A DNA stretch of 64,000 nucleotides from Sipunculus nudus (GCA_026874595.1 CM049311.1:61882453-61946452), one strand, 5' to 3'; shown: positions 24,322 to 36,527, counted from the first letter of the stretch. Program-made: numbers and translations. Notes: a model not told the origin generated them from the letters alone.

Positions 24322-26261
24322 TTGAAAATTTTCACGGATAATTTGAAGAAGCATGAACTGTGTTTGCAATAGTGAGAGAAATGAGTTTTTGACTGTATGT
24401 GGAAAAAATTAATTTTACCACTAAAATCTTTGTAATACCATATGTAACTTGAAACAATGAATAATTTCTTTCACTTTAAAAAAAGGCGTGTTCTGATATG
24501 TGACTGGCCATTTGAAGTAATGCTGTTATTCATATATTTAGGTTCTAAAAAGAAACTGGCTATAACATTACAGAGTATTAAATTGAAAATAGTATATTTT
24601 CAGTGTGTGCACACTCACTACACACGGGTATATATCTGAACCTTTGAAATACGTCTAGATAAATGTGAGAACAATGTAATATAAACAGTAACTCGTAAAT
24701 TTTCTTTAATTTATAACAATGGGTTATCCAAAATTTACCCTGACTGCATTTAAATTCTGAAGACAGTATTTATTTTGTCGCCTAAATCTTCTGTCTGAAC
24801 GGTCAAAACTATAGATACGCAATCTTTCAAGGGCCGATAATGTTGGATAATTGTCATGCACCACAGATGACCTTGTGTAGACTTGTGGTTTTGCCGGAAT
24901 ACATACATCACACGATATTTTATTTATCATTTTATTAAAACTGCAAAGGAAAGTTTCAGTTGCAAATCCATCGCTCAAACTATTATATAGCAAAACGAAA
25001 ACGACTTGGCAGACACGACCATAACGTCTTTATTTCATTTCTTTTCGTTTGTGCACCGACAAGAAAATAAAGTGAAATGAAATCGGACATATCACATACA
25101 AGATTTAAGGCCCTAGTCATCGAACACATGATTTTTCCACACAGACCATTTTCTTTCACTGCCCGTCCTTTCCTTTTATGAATGAGCAACATAACTTGAC
25201 AGGTTACTTACCACAACTAGCAAAAACAAACCAACATATACATTTTATTGTATATGACAATTTATAATCATGATACATATGAAATATATATATATACATA
25301 CAAAGAGCCAGGCACTGAAAGCACGACGGTTCCTCTACTGCAGCAGAATGTTAAAATCTACTGTACCATGTTTCTGTTTGAAATGTTAACAGTTATTGAT
25401 ATAGCATATCATTTCTGTTTTTTTTTAACAAAAGGATTATACTTATCCAAAGCCTCGGTCAGTTCGCAACCTTGATATCCTGGCAAATGAAGCACAAAAT
25501 GAGGTAGACCTTTTACTAATTAGGCTAACAATCACCCTTCTTTCCTTTCACATTAACCACATTAGTACAAAACCAATAGCCAATCAGCTGAATCCATAAA
25601 CTGCAGCATAATATGAAGACATGGTCATGATAATGCATAAATAATTAAACACGGCCTGTCTACCAGGAGTTAAACAATCTAAACATGAAAAATTAAAATA
25701 AAGCCAACGCTTCAGTTCATTTAAATTTGATAGATGTCATTTGGTCTGATTAACAATGAGTGCTAATTGCAACATAAACCTTAAAAAAAACACACAAATA
25801 ACTTTCGTCGTTCTCTCTTGGTCTGCTCCTGAGAGACGCTGAATGTTGTCTCCTTGGCATGACTGTCTTGTGATGTCCCAGCGTTTAAGGTGTTATCAGC
25901 CCCTTATTTTGCCCTTACTTGTGAAGCGTCTCCCAAATGCACAACTGGTAGCTGCAACCAATACACATGAACGCTACATGAATTCATTAGCTTCAACAAG
26001 GAATACGAGTGACAAAAGCTTACCAATGAAACAAATACCACGATAGTAACATCAATGTAAATTTGTTAAAAGTCATCACAAATTACAATAAAACTATATC
26101 GCTTATAACTAAGCAAGGTGCCCCATGTATTGGTCATGTGAACTTCTTTAACCAGAATTAACATAGGAACAACATTAAGAGAACATTCAGACACCATTTG
26201 TACAGAAAGCCGAGACAATCTGTGCTGAAATTTAATAGCGTTCTTTTAAAATAAACAAAAT

Positions 26262-26390
26262 AGATGGCCTCGACAGGGAGGGGTAAAACACTCGCCTTTT
26301 TCCGCTGGCAACAAGGCTTTGAATCCAGGCGTGGGTATGAGATTTCACCCCTACACATTATACCGAACGCCATAACCTGAGCCATTGAGT
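26262..26390 (-). repeat. tRNA-derived SINE-like relic
   Basis: Read on the minus strand: GGCACTCAATGGCTCAGGTT resembles an A box (TGGCTCAGG), and GCCTGGATTCAAAGCC about 55 bases on resembles a B box (GGATTCAAAGCC). Spacing suits an RNA polymerase III promoter of a SINE. No poly-A tail or target duplication was identified. Confidence 0.45.
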
Positions 26391-27768
26391 GCCTAGTATT
26401 AGGTATAATATTTTTTTTGTACAGTCCATGTAAAATAAATATAGTTTTGTGCCATCACCTAAAGTGGGATGTTCTAATCCCCGCCCCACTGAACATGCAT
26501 GTGCATAAATTTGATTAAATTCATCCAATCATTTTGAGAATAGCTACTCACAAACGGACGATGGACGCGATGGTAATAGCTTATACAGACGAGCTGAAAA
26601 TGCTAACATTTTATGATGTATAAACAATCACTATATATATAAATATATGTGTGTGTGTGTGTGTGAATTTTTGATGACTTGCTAATGCAGTGACAATATG
26701 TGAAAGAATTCATCAATCAGTATTATCATAAAAAATTAAAACTTACTGAAAGTATGGATATAAAAATATCTGTAAAATATAAAGTAAGAAAAAAAGTGAA
26801 ATACGTGTATACTAACACTAAGTGAAAAGGATGTGCTGACTTAATCTGAGGTTTATAACAATACCAGTTGAAAAGGTTTGGTCATTGTGTTTATGCACAA
26901 CTGAAAGTCTTCACACACACACACATATACATTTCTGATGTACCAACGGTGAACATATAGCAACACACATTAATATGCTTTATGACTTTTTCGTAACATG
27001 GTGTTATATGGGGTGGGCTTAGGGGAGGGGTCCCCTGCTGTGTGTGTGTGTGAGGGGGGGGGGGGGTTAATATATGCAAAAAAAATTGAGCAACATTAAT
27101 TTGAATTTATAATGAATATCCGCAGCATAAATCAATACCTTATCATGATCCTTAAAAGGACTGAAACCATCTTAACTGCCAACAGAGCATGTTAAAAATA
27201 TATTTTTCTGAACTTCTGAGTATCTGGTAGCTGCATTCTTATTGTTTATTTGGATTTCCCGTTTTGTGTTAAACGAACCTGATCATTTGTGTAAAGTAAT
27301 TAAACTTGTTTTATTGTATCTTCAAGAATTAACATTAGTTGAAATAAATCATTTGTTATATGGTTAGGAAGTGAGGTGTATAAACCCCCTAACTTTCCCA
27401 TTCCCCATGTCACATTATTTATAGTTACAGCAAGCTAACTGCTACTTCTAGAGTTGAGAAAGAAGTGTAATATATATGGTAATTACCTGTGTATACCGGT
27501 AAAAGCCTTAAAAATATATTCTCATGCAATTTCTGGACCCCTTGAAGGAGACTTAATTGCCACGGACCTCCCTGGATATCTTAAATTTTTAGAAGGTCCC
27601 AGATCCAACAGTAAAGTTTTGTTCAATGCCTGGCTGTCTGCGTGCTCATAATCATCTTTTTGTCCAGTCATTTGCAGAATAAAGGTTACTATAACCTAGT
27701 TTCAGTTTTCCAAGAAGATTTGCCCAGAACTTCATCGGATTTTGTGTCAGATTATTCTAGAATTAACA

Positions 27769-28021
27769 GTTACAATTTGTGCCGTCCGACTCCCTGGGAG
27801 CTTAAAATTATGTTTTTTTGGCCAGCAGCTGGCTCGATATAGGTCACGTGGCCATATTTCAAATTTCCAATCAGACTTGCGCAAGATTTCTCTGGTTATT
27901 ATTCTAAGGCTATAACCGTCATATTAGAAGACTGGATCTGGGCCACATGGATACAATTTGTGCCCTGTCCGACTCTATGGATGCTTAAAATCATGTTTTC
28001 AGCCCATAGATTTGATATGGC
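27769..28021 (+). repeat. Direct repeat, ~70 bp, period ~181
   Basis: ACAATTTGTGCC...CCGACTC...TGG..GCTTAAAAT.ATGTTTT occurs at 27769-27840 and again at 27950-28021. It probably belongs to an old repeat covering about 27520-28060. No gene. Confidence 0.5.
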
Positions 28022-29123
28022 CATCTTGCATATACAAATATAACTACACGCAGTAGTGCTTATTCTAGAGTTTAGATTTAAATATCATGTGATAAATAAT
28101 GTGTATCAATTAAAGCCTTGGATATAAAAATATTTCCCTGTATTGTCACTTTGTCAATCCTTCCACAGATCTACTCCCTGCAGACAATTGTGTTCTACTT
28201 GTCAAATCATGAAACAGGATGACAATTAGATTGATGTAATTAAACGAAATACTGATCCTGAAATGAAACTACATAAAAACATAGAAAAATATTTTTTAAA
28301 GGTTGTAGCCTGTCACAGTTTTAATTGCATGGTCATGATTGTTATTTAGATAATATTGCAATGAAAAAAGTTTTGTTCACATAAATGAACAAGCTTTTTT
28401 GTCCTTACATTATCAAAACAAACTAATACCTCTCATTTACTTAATAAAATATTAAACAAAGAACTGCACGAAACGGTACATTTGTTCATGCTTAAGATAT
28501 TTTGCCTTCTTGTCAGAAGTACATCAGATTTTTGTTTTATATTGTCCACGAGACCAAAGCAAAGCACTGACACCACGTTATTATTTTAAAACTCAATATA
28601 ATTTGATCACACAGGGAATTCAGTTAAATATGAAAGAACAAAAGATCATTTACTTTAATGTTTTAGTCAAGATGCAAATTAAGCATGTCCATTTCGAATC
28701 CCTGGTTTAGAAGCCATAGGTAACTTAGCCTCCTTAGATATTACCAGTTTTGTACATTGGGATATTTGAAAAAAATTACAACACAAAATACTTAAGTTAT
28801 AGGATTATAATGATGGCAAGGTACTCCTTGTTTGGGAAAATATAAGCTTTGCTTGATCAAAATACAGTAATAAAATGTGATAAAACACATCATGTGTTTA
28901 AAAAAAATAGGAACTTGACGCCCTGTAGTATTCAGAGGGAATGTAATAGAAGTCACTGGTGCTTTCATTTTCGGAAACAATTATTATAATCAACTAGCAA
29001 ATTAAGAAGGAAGTATTTTGCACATGCAGCATCGAATGAGATTTCAATATTAAAGTTCTAGTTATATAGCACACACTTTTCATTAACTAATTCTCGAGGT
29101 CATTTAATAACGGGGGCCCTGTG

Positions 29124-29301
29124 CAGAAGCGGATCCGGGGGGGGGGGGGGGTCCAGGGGGTCCGCCCCCCTCTTTATCATCAGAAACAATTTTGCCGCCT
29201 GGACCCCCCTTTTTCAGACCTGAGGACCTTTTTTCAGGGGTTTCATTTGTCCTCCTGGGTTGGACCCCCCCCCCTTTTCCTAAATCCTGGATCCGCCCCT
29301 G
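29124..29301 (+). mobile_element. G-rich MITE copy 3
   Basis: CAGAAGCGGATCC left end, GGATCCGCCCCTG right end, G14 run, 178 bp. The flanks CTGTG and CTGGG agree at four of five positions, so the target duplication is probable but mutated. Confidence 0.8.
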
Positions 29302-29341
29302 CTGGGCTGCAGCCAACTCAGTCGCCCCTTTAATTAATTAA

Positions 29342-29405
29342 TGATAATAATAATAATAAAAATGATAATTATCATTATTATTATTATTATCATCATTATC
29401 AAGTT
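29342..29405. repeat. AT-rich triplet array (TAA/TTA)
   Basis: TGATAATAATAATAATAA followed by TATCATTATTATTATTA: two opposed triplet runs that can pair as a hairpin. Confidence 0.8.
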
Positions 29406-29546
29406 ATTATTAATATATAGGCCTACCAAGGGACGTATGGCCTGTTCGTATAAACCCAACATAACTTAAAGACCGGTCATTTTATTAATATCATAAATAT
29501 TCCCCCTTTCTAAAACTCAATTTTATAACTGAGTAGCGTGAGGGAG

Positions 29547-29600
29547 TCAGGGGCGTAACCAGGATTGATGGAGGGGAGGGGGCCGAAATATGTGGCAAAT
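29547..29600. repeat. Fragment of a GGGGCGTAACCAGG repeat
   Basis: TCAGGGGCGTAACCAGGATT followed by a G-rich stretch resembles the end of common invertebrate MITEs with GGGGCGTAGCCAG ends. The other end is not seen here. Confidence 0.4.
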
Positions 29601-29736
29601 GCAATTGATGCACACACACACACACACACACACACACCCTAACACACACACATATATACAAACTACCGCACCAAAACCTCACACAGCATACTTATTTTGA
29701 ATTACATTAAAAAGTATCAAGATGAATAAACTAAAA

Positions 29737-29995
29737 AACAAGGGACCTATGGGTCACGGCACTCAACTGAATTTTGTCAAATTTCAGCAAATGCAGAATA
29801 TACTTAAATTCATTGTTAGTTTTTTATATATAAGTATCTGCAAAGTTAAGAGAAATGATCCTGATTTTCGGTGATAATCAAGTACTAAATATATAAAAGC
29901 CAAACTAATAATTTCACATGACTGCCATTGAAAAACCAGTATTGGTTCTTGAGATACTGTGTTCCATAGGAAATATTTAGATGTGGACGGAAGAG
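29737..29995 (-). repeat. Reverse-strand copy of the CCGTGACCCATGGGTCCC repeat
   Basis: Plus-strand text AACAAGGGACCTATGGGTCA at the left and GAGATACTGTGTTCCATAGG at the right are the reverse complements of the ends of the 13100-13955 repeat. It is much shorter, through internal deletion. Confidence 0.65.
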
Positions 29996-30879
29996 ACTGA
30001 TAACTTTATTTCAATTTCTGCTGAGACAGTGAAATTAATATAAAATAATTATGCATACACATATATTTTACTTTAATCATAAAATGCTTTTAATTAAATT
30101 ATTTTCTAATGATAAAAACACTAAAAATTGTGGCATCTTCTAGATTATTCTTTGGATCACTATTCAAAAAGGGTTTGTACATTGGGCTTTTAGTTTAATT
30201 TTATTAACTAAAATAAGAAAATTCGGTTTAATTGATTAAAAATTACCCTTATCAATCAGGTATATACACTGTTGGTTGGATCAGGGACAAATAACGTCAA
30301 TATGGTAAATATTGTTTAAACTATAATTTAATACTGAATGTCACTCATGTTAAAAAGGAGGCAAGGAGATCCTTTCAGCACATCCACACATTCATAGCAA
30401 AACCTCACACTGATAATTCATTGTGCACTCCTTGTAACCCCTTGTAATGCAAAACAAATAAAAAAAACAAAAATCAAGAAAAATATTATATAGAAAATTA
30501 TAACATTTATCTCGTTTAAGCACCCTCTTCTAGAGAGAGGTGGTGACGGTAGGGGAAGCCTGGCTCTCATGAGGAAAGGCAACGTGGTCTGAAGCAAGTT
30601 ACATAACAGGAGGCTAGGTGAGGGCTCCGGCACTCACTGCACACCAACGTGCTGCATTGGTTGACTTGGTGTAAACAATACTTGACATGGTGTCTGGAAA
30701 CTTGAATAAAAGCTACTCTTTACCTTTCAAATTCTTGATTTCAAAAGAGCTAATCCTGATATGTGTATGCTGTGAGCATTAAATGATCGATTCTTACAAG
30801 AAAAAAGGGACATGGTCAAAGTTGGGAAAAATTTGGGCTATTGAATTTACAATTATTCTACAACTTGAATTTTTTTACA

Positions 30880-31375
30880 TATTCTGATCTAATTTCTGGC
30901 ATACGATTAAAAATGGATTAAATTAACCTTTTTTTCCTTGAAAAAAGTCTCTAGCTTAGGCAGTTCCTATGTTAAATTTGAAAATATATCTCCTGATGTT
31001 TTGACAAGGTACATTATGTTCAGATCCATAACCTCTATTAATTATGCAATATTTCTTACATGCACTAAGGAAATACATAATGTATTATCTATGCCAAATA
31101 TAAACAAAACGTTAGCGGTTTTAATATATGGCACTCCTGAAGTGTAACAAACAGGCTTTTACTGGAAAACGGAGGGTTTTCCTCAGTTTTCCAAGGGAAC
31201 GAAATAGGAATGACCCAGTTTTGGGTTTTGTAGGAGAACTTAGGGACAACTTACTGTATGTTGAATTTTGGATTTGTTGATCAAACAGTTTCAAACAGTT
31301 TCCCTGTTACCCGACGGCCTACGGATGACGGACAAAAGACCTTCGCTTAAGTTAGATGACTTATAGTCAGCTTAA
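30880..31375 (-). repeat. Reverse-strand copy of the CAGCTGACTATAAGTCATC repeat
   Basis: The right end reads AGATGACTTATAGTCAGC (31352-31369), with GACGGCCTACGGATGACGGA before it: the reverse complement of the leader at 10929. The body also matches (GGTCATTC and CTTCAGGAGTGCC on the minus strand). Confidence 0.65.
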
Positions 31376-31537
31376 CTACAAATATCATATTTGCAGGATC
31401 AAACTTAATGAAATGTTGAAATATGTCCAAAATCAGCGGAAACCAGTGACAGTTTTTTTTTATGATTGTGTTTTAGAAAATTTTAAACTTATAAGACCTA
31501 GTAAAATCACGGTAGGACGGGGAGTACTGGATGCCAC

Positions 31538-31590
31538 CGGGAGGGGGGGGGGCGTGGCCCCCTGCGGCCCCCCTCTGGCTACGCCCCTGG
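31538..31590. repeat. Fragment of a G-rich GGGGCGTAGCCAG-type repeat
   Basis: GGGAGGGGGGGGGGCGTGGC, CCCCTGCGGCC and CTGGCTACGCCCCTGGGA are near-palindromic and end like the fragment near 29547. It is separate from the GGATCC-ended family. Confidence 0.45.
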
Positions 31591-31669
31591 GAGTAACTGC
31601 AGCTAGCATTTTTCTCCACAGTTGCTCGAGTTGGTTTATGTAAATGAAATGTGACCTTATCTATGAGCT

Positions 31670-32960
31670 TAAATGTAAAAAAGCTCCTGGACTTGATTGC
31701 ATTGAAGCTGCACCTTAAGTATTCTTGTGAGGAACTAAAACAGCACTGAGTTGTTGATGTCAGCATATTGGTACATGGGTATGTCCCAATTCAAATGTGT
31801 ATACCCGAATCTAACCATCTAACTTGATGTCACTTCTATAGCCCTTGTTCTTGGTGTCAATTAACTTGACTTGTGATTTCCTTTCATTTCATGTCATTTT
31901 CTTTACTATACACAGTACAGGCATCAATCAAGGTTTGTATCCCTTTAGCAGATTGGGAAAATAATATCAGATCATCTGCATACATTAAATTATTCACAAC
32001 AGTGTCTTTGCAAAAACACCCGATTTGTAACGTATTCAGATGAACACTTAGATCAATCATATTAACATAAAAGGGTAAAGGGGTGAGGATTCCACCTTGT
32101 CGCACCCCATTGTTAACATAAAAGAAGTCAGTATTGTCCCCCATCTAAAACATAACTGTTGGTTACAATAGCAAAAGCAAAGCAGTCTGCACAAATAGAC
32201 TGGAATGTTTAGATTAAGTAATTTTAAATACTCATTTATTTACGATTATTCACCTTTGTCGCAAGCCTTGGAAGCGTCCAGGAAACACAACATGCATATC
32301 AGAACCAAATTTTAAATAACGAATTAATTCTTTCTACATCAGTCCACATATTTCAGTACCATGCTTATTCTCAGGCCTAAAGCCAAACTGCATATTTATA
32401 GCAGAAAGAAACTGGTTCGTTCAATGTTATCAGGTCCAGAGACAGAATCAATTGAAGTAGGTAATTTAGTCTTATTGTTTTACATCCTGTTCAAAGCTTT
32501 CCACACAAGCATAATCAGACTTGTTACCACTATTGTCTGCCAATTTATCAGCCATCAATAGTTCTATAGGCCCTAATTATGCTAGCCTTATTTTTTACGA
32601 CTCGTAAACATATCTCTGCATGGCTCTCGCTGTCTTCATAACCCTACACACCTCTCCCTGTTTGGGTTTACCACAATTACGCCACATAATATTTGCCTCA
32701 CGAACAGCGTTATGATAGTACTACGCATTCCAACCAGGTACATTATTCATGGTGATTGACATTAGGCTCCGATCTGGAGACTATCTATACTATTTAAAAT
32801 ATGAATAATATTGTTGTACAAATCATCAATATCTCTAACGTGTCCGGAATCTTTGATTATAACATTAATACAATTTGTTCCTCTACTACAGGGGGCACGA
32901 GGTTTATGTTATCGATAATGTCATGACAACTAAAATTTTCATTTTGCTCACCTCGAAGTA
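31670..32960 (-). mobile_element. Degenerate LINE relic with RT fragment
   Basis: Minus-strand remnants of a second non-LTR element. Readable pieces are VPGWN plus a GKPKQGEVCRVMKTARAM-like linker (about 32745-32600), a FLDASKACDKG-like block A (about 32290-32260), and the RT segment at 31884-32144 with VRQGGILTPLPFYVNM (block B) and NNLMYADDLILFS (block C). Many stops and indels separate them. It is older than the copy at 41.5-44.4 kb. Confidence 0.75.
31884..32144 (-). pseudogene. Reverse transcriptase fragment with YADD box
   Basis: 86-codon open piece containing RQGGILTPLPFYVNMIDLSV and LMYADDLILFSQSAKGIQTL, the RT palm with its catalytic Asp pair. It is flanked on both sides by frame-broken RT sequence of the same element. 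Confidence 0.85.
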
Positions 32961-33575
32961 GCCTACTTAGTAAGCCTCCCAGCGAGGCTTACGAGCACTC
33001 TATTGAAAATATTGGTGTGCGAGCGAGGACACAGATATTTAGATAAATCAGATAATAAGCTTAAAATAAACAAACGAGGGTCTTTACTGGGTGTGTAAAC
33101 CATTTCTAATAAGTGAAAACGAGAAAATTTGCAGGTGGTTACCAGCCCCACTTGGAACCATTGTTTTGCTTGCACTTTCTGTTTTATTCACTAGATGGCA
33201 CTATTTTAGGGACCAGGCAGTAAATGTTATGCTTGGAATTAAGTTGGACTTCCATGATGAATGAGCCTGAAACCTAACAGCCAATCAGAGGAAGGAATTT
33301 GAAAACGGGTTTCTCCCTGTGTCCTTGACCCTAAAGCAACATCTCATGCTTGGTTAGAAACCTAGGAGCATCGCTTCTTAACTTTGCACCTGGATTATAT
33401 GTTTCATTTTCTTATTTGAGCAAGAAAACAAGTAAGGAGTCGTAGTTAAGGGTATGTTAGCTAGATTATGTTTGGAAATTTTGCCATTGGAGGGACATTT
33501 AGTAATATCAGACAGGGCACCACAAGAATGCATGCAGTGCTTTCCGTCTCTGTATTATAGAGACGGACACTCTGT
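32961..33575. other. No gene seen
   Basis: Between the LINE relic and the SAM-like ORF. A small inverted pair, AAGCCTCCCAGCGAGGCTTA at 32980-32999, folds as a hairpin. Confidence 0.4.
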
Positions 33576-33998
33576 CTAACCTCGAAGGTACACTTGTACG
33601 TCAGTGAGTGGACCAATTCCTCCAGCCATTGCTGCAGCACCGATAGCCTGTCCTCGCCCGGCAGGATAAGTCTTAGTCTTAGCAGTGCACTGGGGACCAT
33701 CATCATCGACATTCAATGATTGTAGGAAGTCTGTGAGATTAACTTCTTGCTGTTTGTTTGGCGTACCTTTCAGTGGAGTTTTGTCACCTGCTTTCCTGTT
33801 ATCACCCTGGGCCCACTCATCCAGGTATTTCGATAACAACAATTTTTGGGCTAACGTGAGACCTAAGTCTTCAATGACGCCTCTATTCTCACACATTAAT
33901 TTTAAAAGTTCAATTGAATCAAAACCATTTGACAGGAGTTTCTTAATAGTCTGTTCACTGAAGTTTCTTGCCTTCATTTCCTCTGAAAAATCATTTGC
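33576..33998 (-). CDS. SAM-like domain ORF, probably transposon-derived
   Basis: Open frame of 133 codons from Met at 33977 (MKARNFSEQTIKKLLSNGFD), with an open upstream extension reading KKKDQEAKANDFSEE. The first 55 residues look like a SAM-type helical bundle: NFSEQTIKKLL, GFDSIELLKLM, VIEDLGLTLAQKLLLSKYLD. A low-complexity polar linker follows, then GRGQAIGAAAMAGG. Such small SAM-like N-terminal proteins are often seen in mollusc transposons, but I do not recognise a specific family and see no transposase, integrase or RT next to it. It could be a gag-like ORF1, an exon of a longer gene (acceptor-like TTTTTTGCACATAG upstream on this strand) or a relic. Function is not assigned. Confidence 0.45.
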   Translation of the reverse strand, partial: ANDFSEEMKARNFSEQTIKKLLSNGFDSIELLKLMCENRGVIEDLGLTLAQKLLLSKYLDEWAQGDNRKAGDKTPLKGTPNKQQEVNLTDFLQSLNVDDDGPQCTAKTKTYPAGRGQAIGAAAMAGGIGPLTDVQVYLRG

Positions 33999-35140
33999 TT
34001 TTGCTTCTTGGTCCTTCTTTTTCCCCCATCTTAACTATGTGCAAAAAATAAAACACGTGCTGCTAGGTGCAAGGCCCAAATGTGTGTGCCGTGTAATGTA
34101 CCGTGTACTGTTACACGTGGATCCCGGTCACTGAGCCGTGACATATGCATGTTGACAATTGGGCAGGTAAGACTGAATGGAATTATGTTTGAATAGTGGC
34201 AAGGCGGCTGTACTTGTTTCTCTTCTTTAACACCACATAACTAGTTATCTGTTACATTAATACATTTACAACCTGTGGAAACAGGGAGTTCCCTAAAACA
34301 ATCCACTGTGGCTTTATAATAATATCTATAATATCTATGTTGATCTGGTGAAGCTTTACACCAGGACGCTCTGAGTAAATATTTGTCCCAAGGCCCGCAC
34401 TGAATGAACCTCTTAACGTCAAGCAAATAGTTCCAAATCTCATTATATATATCATCATATAAGTCATAACACAATTGCATATGAACAGATATCATTATAG
34501 ATTTTATATAAAATCAACCCAATTCCTGGAGGAAAAGAAATATTTTTTTATTTATTTTCTTACAAAAAATGAGCTTGTGTGATGTGTTCAAAATCTATTG
34601 GCATGTCCATTAGCAATGTCAACTCGGCAGTGACGTCACACACAGGGAAATCCCCTGTGACTAAAAATTCTACATCTCCTCAAAAGCTTAGTATTTCTAA
34701 CAATGTCAGCCCCAAATTTTCAGGGAAGAATTAAAAAAAACGTATTTCTACATTTAAGATAATAATACATTTAAATCATATCTATATTTTATGGCGTCTT
34801 ACTTTGCACCAGTCAATCACATCGTCACGTGCTATTACGTTTACCTTACCTAAACCAGGAAGCAGAGGGAAGAACCATGACCTATATACGAGCATATAAA
34901 TGTTGAATCGAGTGAAGAAAGGTGAAATTGTACATTATTATAGTGTAGGATTTAACATGGGAAGGATTTAAGATACAATTAATGTAAGGAGCAGTAAGTT
35001 GGATCTATTACAAGAACATTAACGTGTATCCGTATAGTGGATAAACACCCTGAACAGCAGCCTGAATATAGCCTGGATTCCGAAGTCGAGCCCTAACGGC
35101 AATACCAGTTAACGCAGTGTTAATGCTCAGATTAACACTT
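33999..35140. other. No gene seen
   Basis: AT-rich stretch upstream of GT10 copy 2. No conserved frame was recognised. Confidence 0.45.
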
Positions 35141-35300
35141 GTCTTCACTACTGTTATCCGTTTCAAGACGCCGCTAACGTTTCAGCCGATGAGGCGTGGT
35201 GATAAGCTTGAAAGTGCATACAGTTTAACATACTTTTATTATTTTGAAAGACTGTGGCATGTCCTGATACACTGCAGTGGTCCGCTGATCTAGAAGAGCT

Positions 35301-36479
35301 ATGGTTCGTGTTTACTTAAGTTCGCTTCTTCCAGCTCTAACTTTTGTGAGTATTACATTATTTATGCTGCAAATTTTGTATTTAACAAAAGAGGATCGAT
35401 TTAGACAAATTCCTGAATTGAAGTGTGTACATTTACTGAATGACAGTCCTGAGCAATTACGTGCCTGTATCGCAAGCACCGCAAGGAGGATAAAGAAAAT
35501 CCTGTACTGGACGACATTTTTCGGAGAAGATGACTTCTGGTTTGGGTACGGCAGGCAGCCTTTCCTGGATCATAAATGTGAAGTAACAGAGTGTGAGACG
35601 ACGAGCGATCATTCACAGTACAACAGTAGCGATGCCGTTATAATGCACATGCGCGATCTGTCCAGCAGTGCTGAACTCCCCAAATACCGGTTCCCATGGC
35701 AACAGTGGATCTTCTTTCTTATGGAACCGCCACATAATTTCTGGATCGACATCCATCAGTTTGATGGCATGTTCAACCTGACACAAACGTACAGACTTGA
35801 TTCAGATATACGTCAAATATACGGTTGGATAAAGAAACGCACACCAGCCGAAAGCGCAAGTTTTTGGCTGCCGGCAGATTTTGCTCGTGGGAAGAAAAAG
35901 CTCGTGGCCTGGTTCGTAAGTAACTGCGAGGCACCGAGCAGGCGTCTACAATACACGAGGGAACTTCAGAAATATATTGATGTTGATATTTACGGTAAAT
36001 GCGGCAACCTTTCATGTACCGACATAAACGGTTGCTTCTCAATGTTAAACACCACATATAAGTTTTATTTATCTTTCGAGAACAACATATGTCGGGATTA
36101 CGCCACTGAAAAGTTATGGTCTATTCTCAAGCTGAACGTGGTTCCGATTGTCTTGGGAGGCTTCGAGTACAAGAAATACCTCCCCGGCCATTCTTTTATT
36201 GATGTAGCCGATTTCAAATCCCCACGTGATCTTGCAGAATATCTTAAACTTCTGGACAGCAATGACGAGTTGTACAATGCGTATTTTGAATGGAAGAGAC
36301 ATTATGTAGTGGACTGGCCGTATCCCATGTATAGTGTCTGTGATTTGTGCAAGCTGCTCCACACCCAGCCAAAACGGCACAAATGGTACGATAAAATGGA
36401 TGACTGGTGGAGTGAGGAGAGGGACTGCACACCCGTCAACCAGTACTGGAAAGGACATGCAGACTTTCTGGTGACCTGA
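35301..36479 (+). CDS. Alpha-1,3-fucosyltransferase-like, GT10 family, copy 2 (short stem)
   Basis: Intronless paralogue of the GT10 gene 12.2-12.6 kb upstream, same strand, 392 aa. The start MVRVYLSSLL follows an in-frame TGA, so this ATG is firm. The order is the same: membrane anchor (about residues 5-27), very short stem, then the complete catalytic domain with TYRLDSDIRQ, VDIYGKCG and FYLSFENNICRDYATEKLW (from residue 255). It passes directly from CIASTARR to IKKILYW, lacking the 143-codon stem block of copy 1 without disturbing the frame. The catalytic core is nearly identical to copy 1 at DNA level, but the ends are about 10% diverged. AATAAA is at 36522. About 390 aa is the usual length for animal GT10 enzymes, so this may be the ancestral shape. 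It appears intact. Confidence 0.92.
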   Translation: MVRVYLSSLLPALTFVSITLFMLQILYLTKEDRFRQIPELKCVHLLNDSPEQLRACIASTARRIKKILYWTTFFGEDDFWFGYGRQPFLDHKCEVTECETTSDHSQYNSSDAVIMHMRDLSSSAELPKYRFPWQQWIFFLMEPPHNFWIDIHQFDGMFNLTQTYRLDSDIRQIYGWIKKRTPAESASFWLPADFARGKKKLVAWFVSNCEAPSRRLQYTRELQKYIDVDIYGKCGNLSCTDINGCFSMLNTTYKFYLSFENNICRDYATEKLWSILKLNVVPIVLGGFEYKKYLPGHSFIDVADFKSPRDLAEYLKLLDSNDELYNAYFEWKRHYVVDWPYPMYSVCDLCKLLHTQPKRHKWYDKMDDWWSEERDCTPVNQYWKGHADFLVT

Positions 36480-36521
36480 CGCCTTATATATTGACCACTT
36501 TAATGAATTGGTTAATCTTTC

Positions 36522-36527
36522 AATAAA
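36522..36527 (+). promoter_or_regulatory. Polyadenylation signal of GT10 copy 2
   Basis: AATAAA 43 bases after the TGA, at the matching place to the signal in copy 1. Confidence 0.6.

Larger units (their letters stand above)
22479..25280 (+). repeat. Segmental duplication unit 1 around GT10 copy 1
   Basis: Homologous to 35141-37546 in direct orientation. Similarity starts around TTGTCTTCACTACTG in both copies (perhaps weakly earlier, near 22248 and 35031), runs through the 5' flank, ORF and 3' UTR, and fades after the shared GTATATGACAATTTA segment. The flanks differ by scattered substitutions and small indels, so this is DNA-level duplication, not retroposition: the shared 5' and 3' non-coding flanks would not be copied by an mRNA intermediate. 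Confidence 0.85.
25281..29123. other. Intergenic, no gene seen
   Basis: AT-rich DNA holding a SINE-like relic, a GT array, a G13 run at 27054-27066 and an old direct repeat. No coding sequence supported. Confidence 0.5.

Noticed and set aside
29342-29405. CRISPR-like or palindromic array
   Set aside because: It is just opposed TAA/TTA triplet runs in a eukaryotic genome; no spacers.
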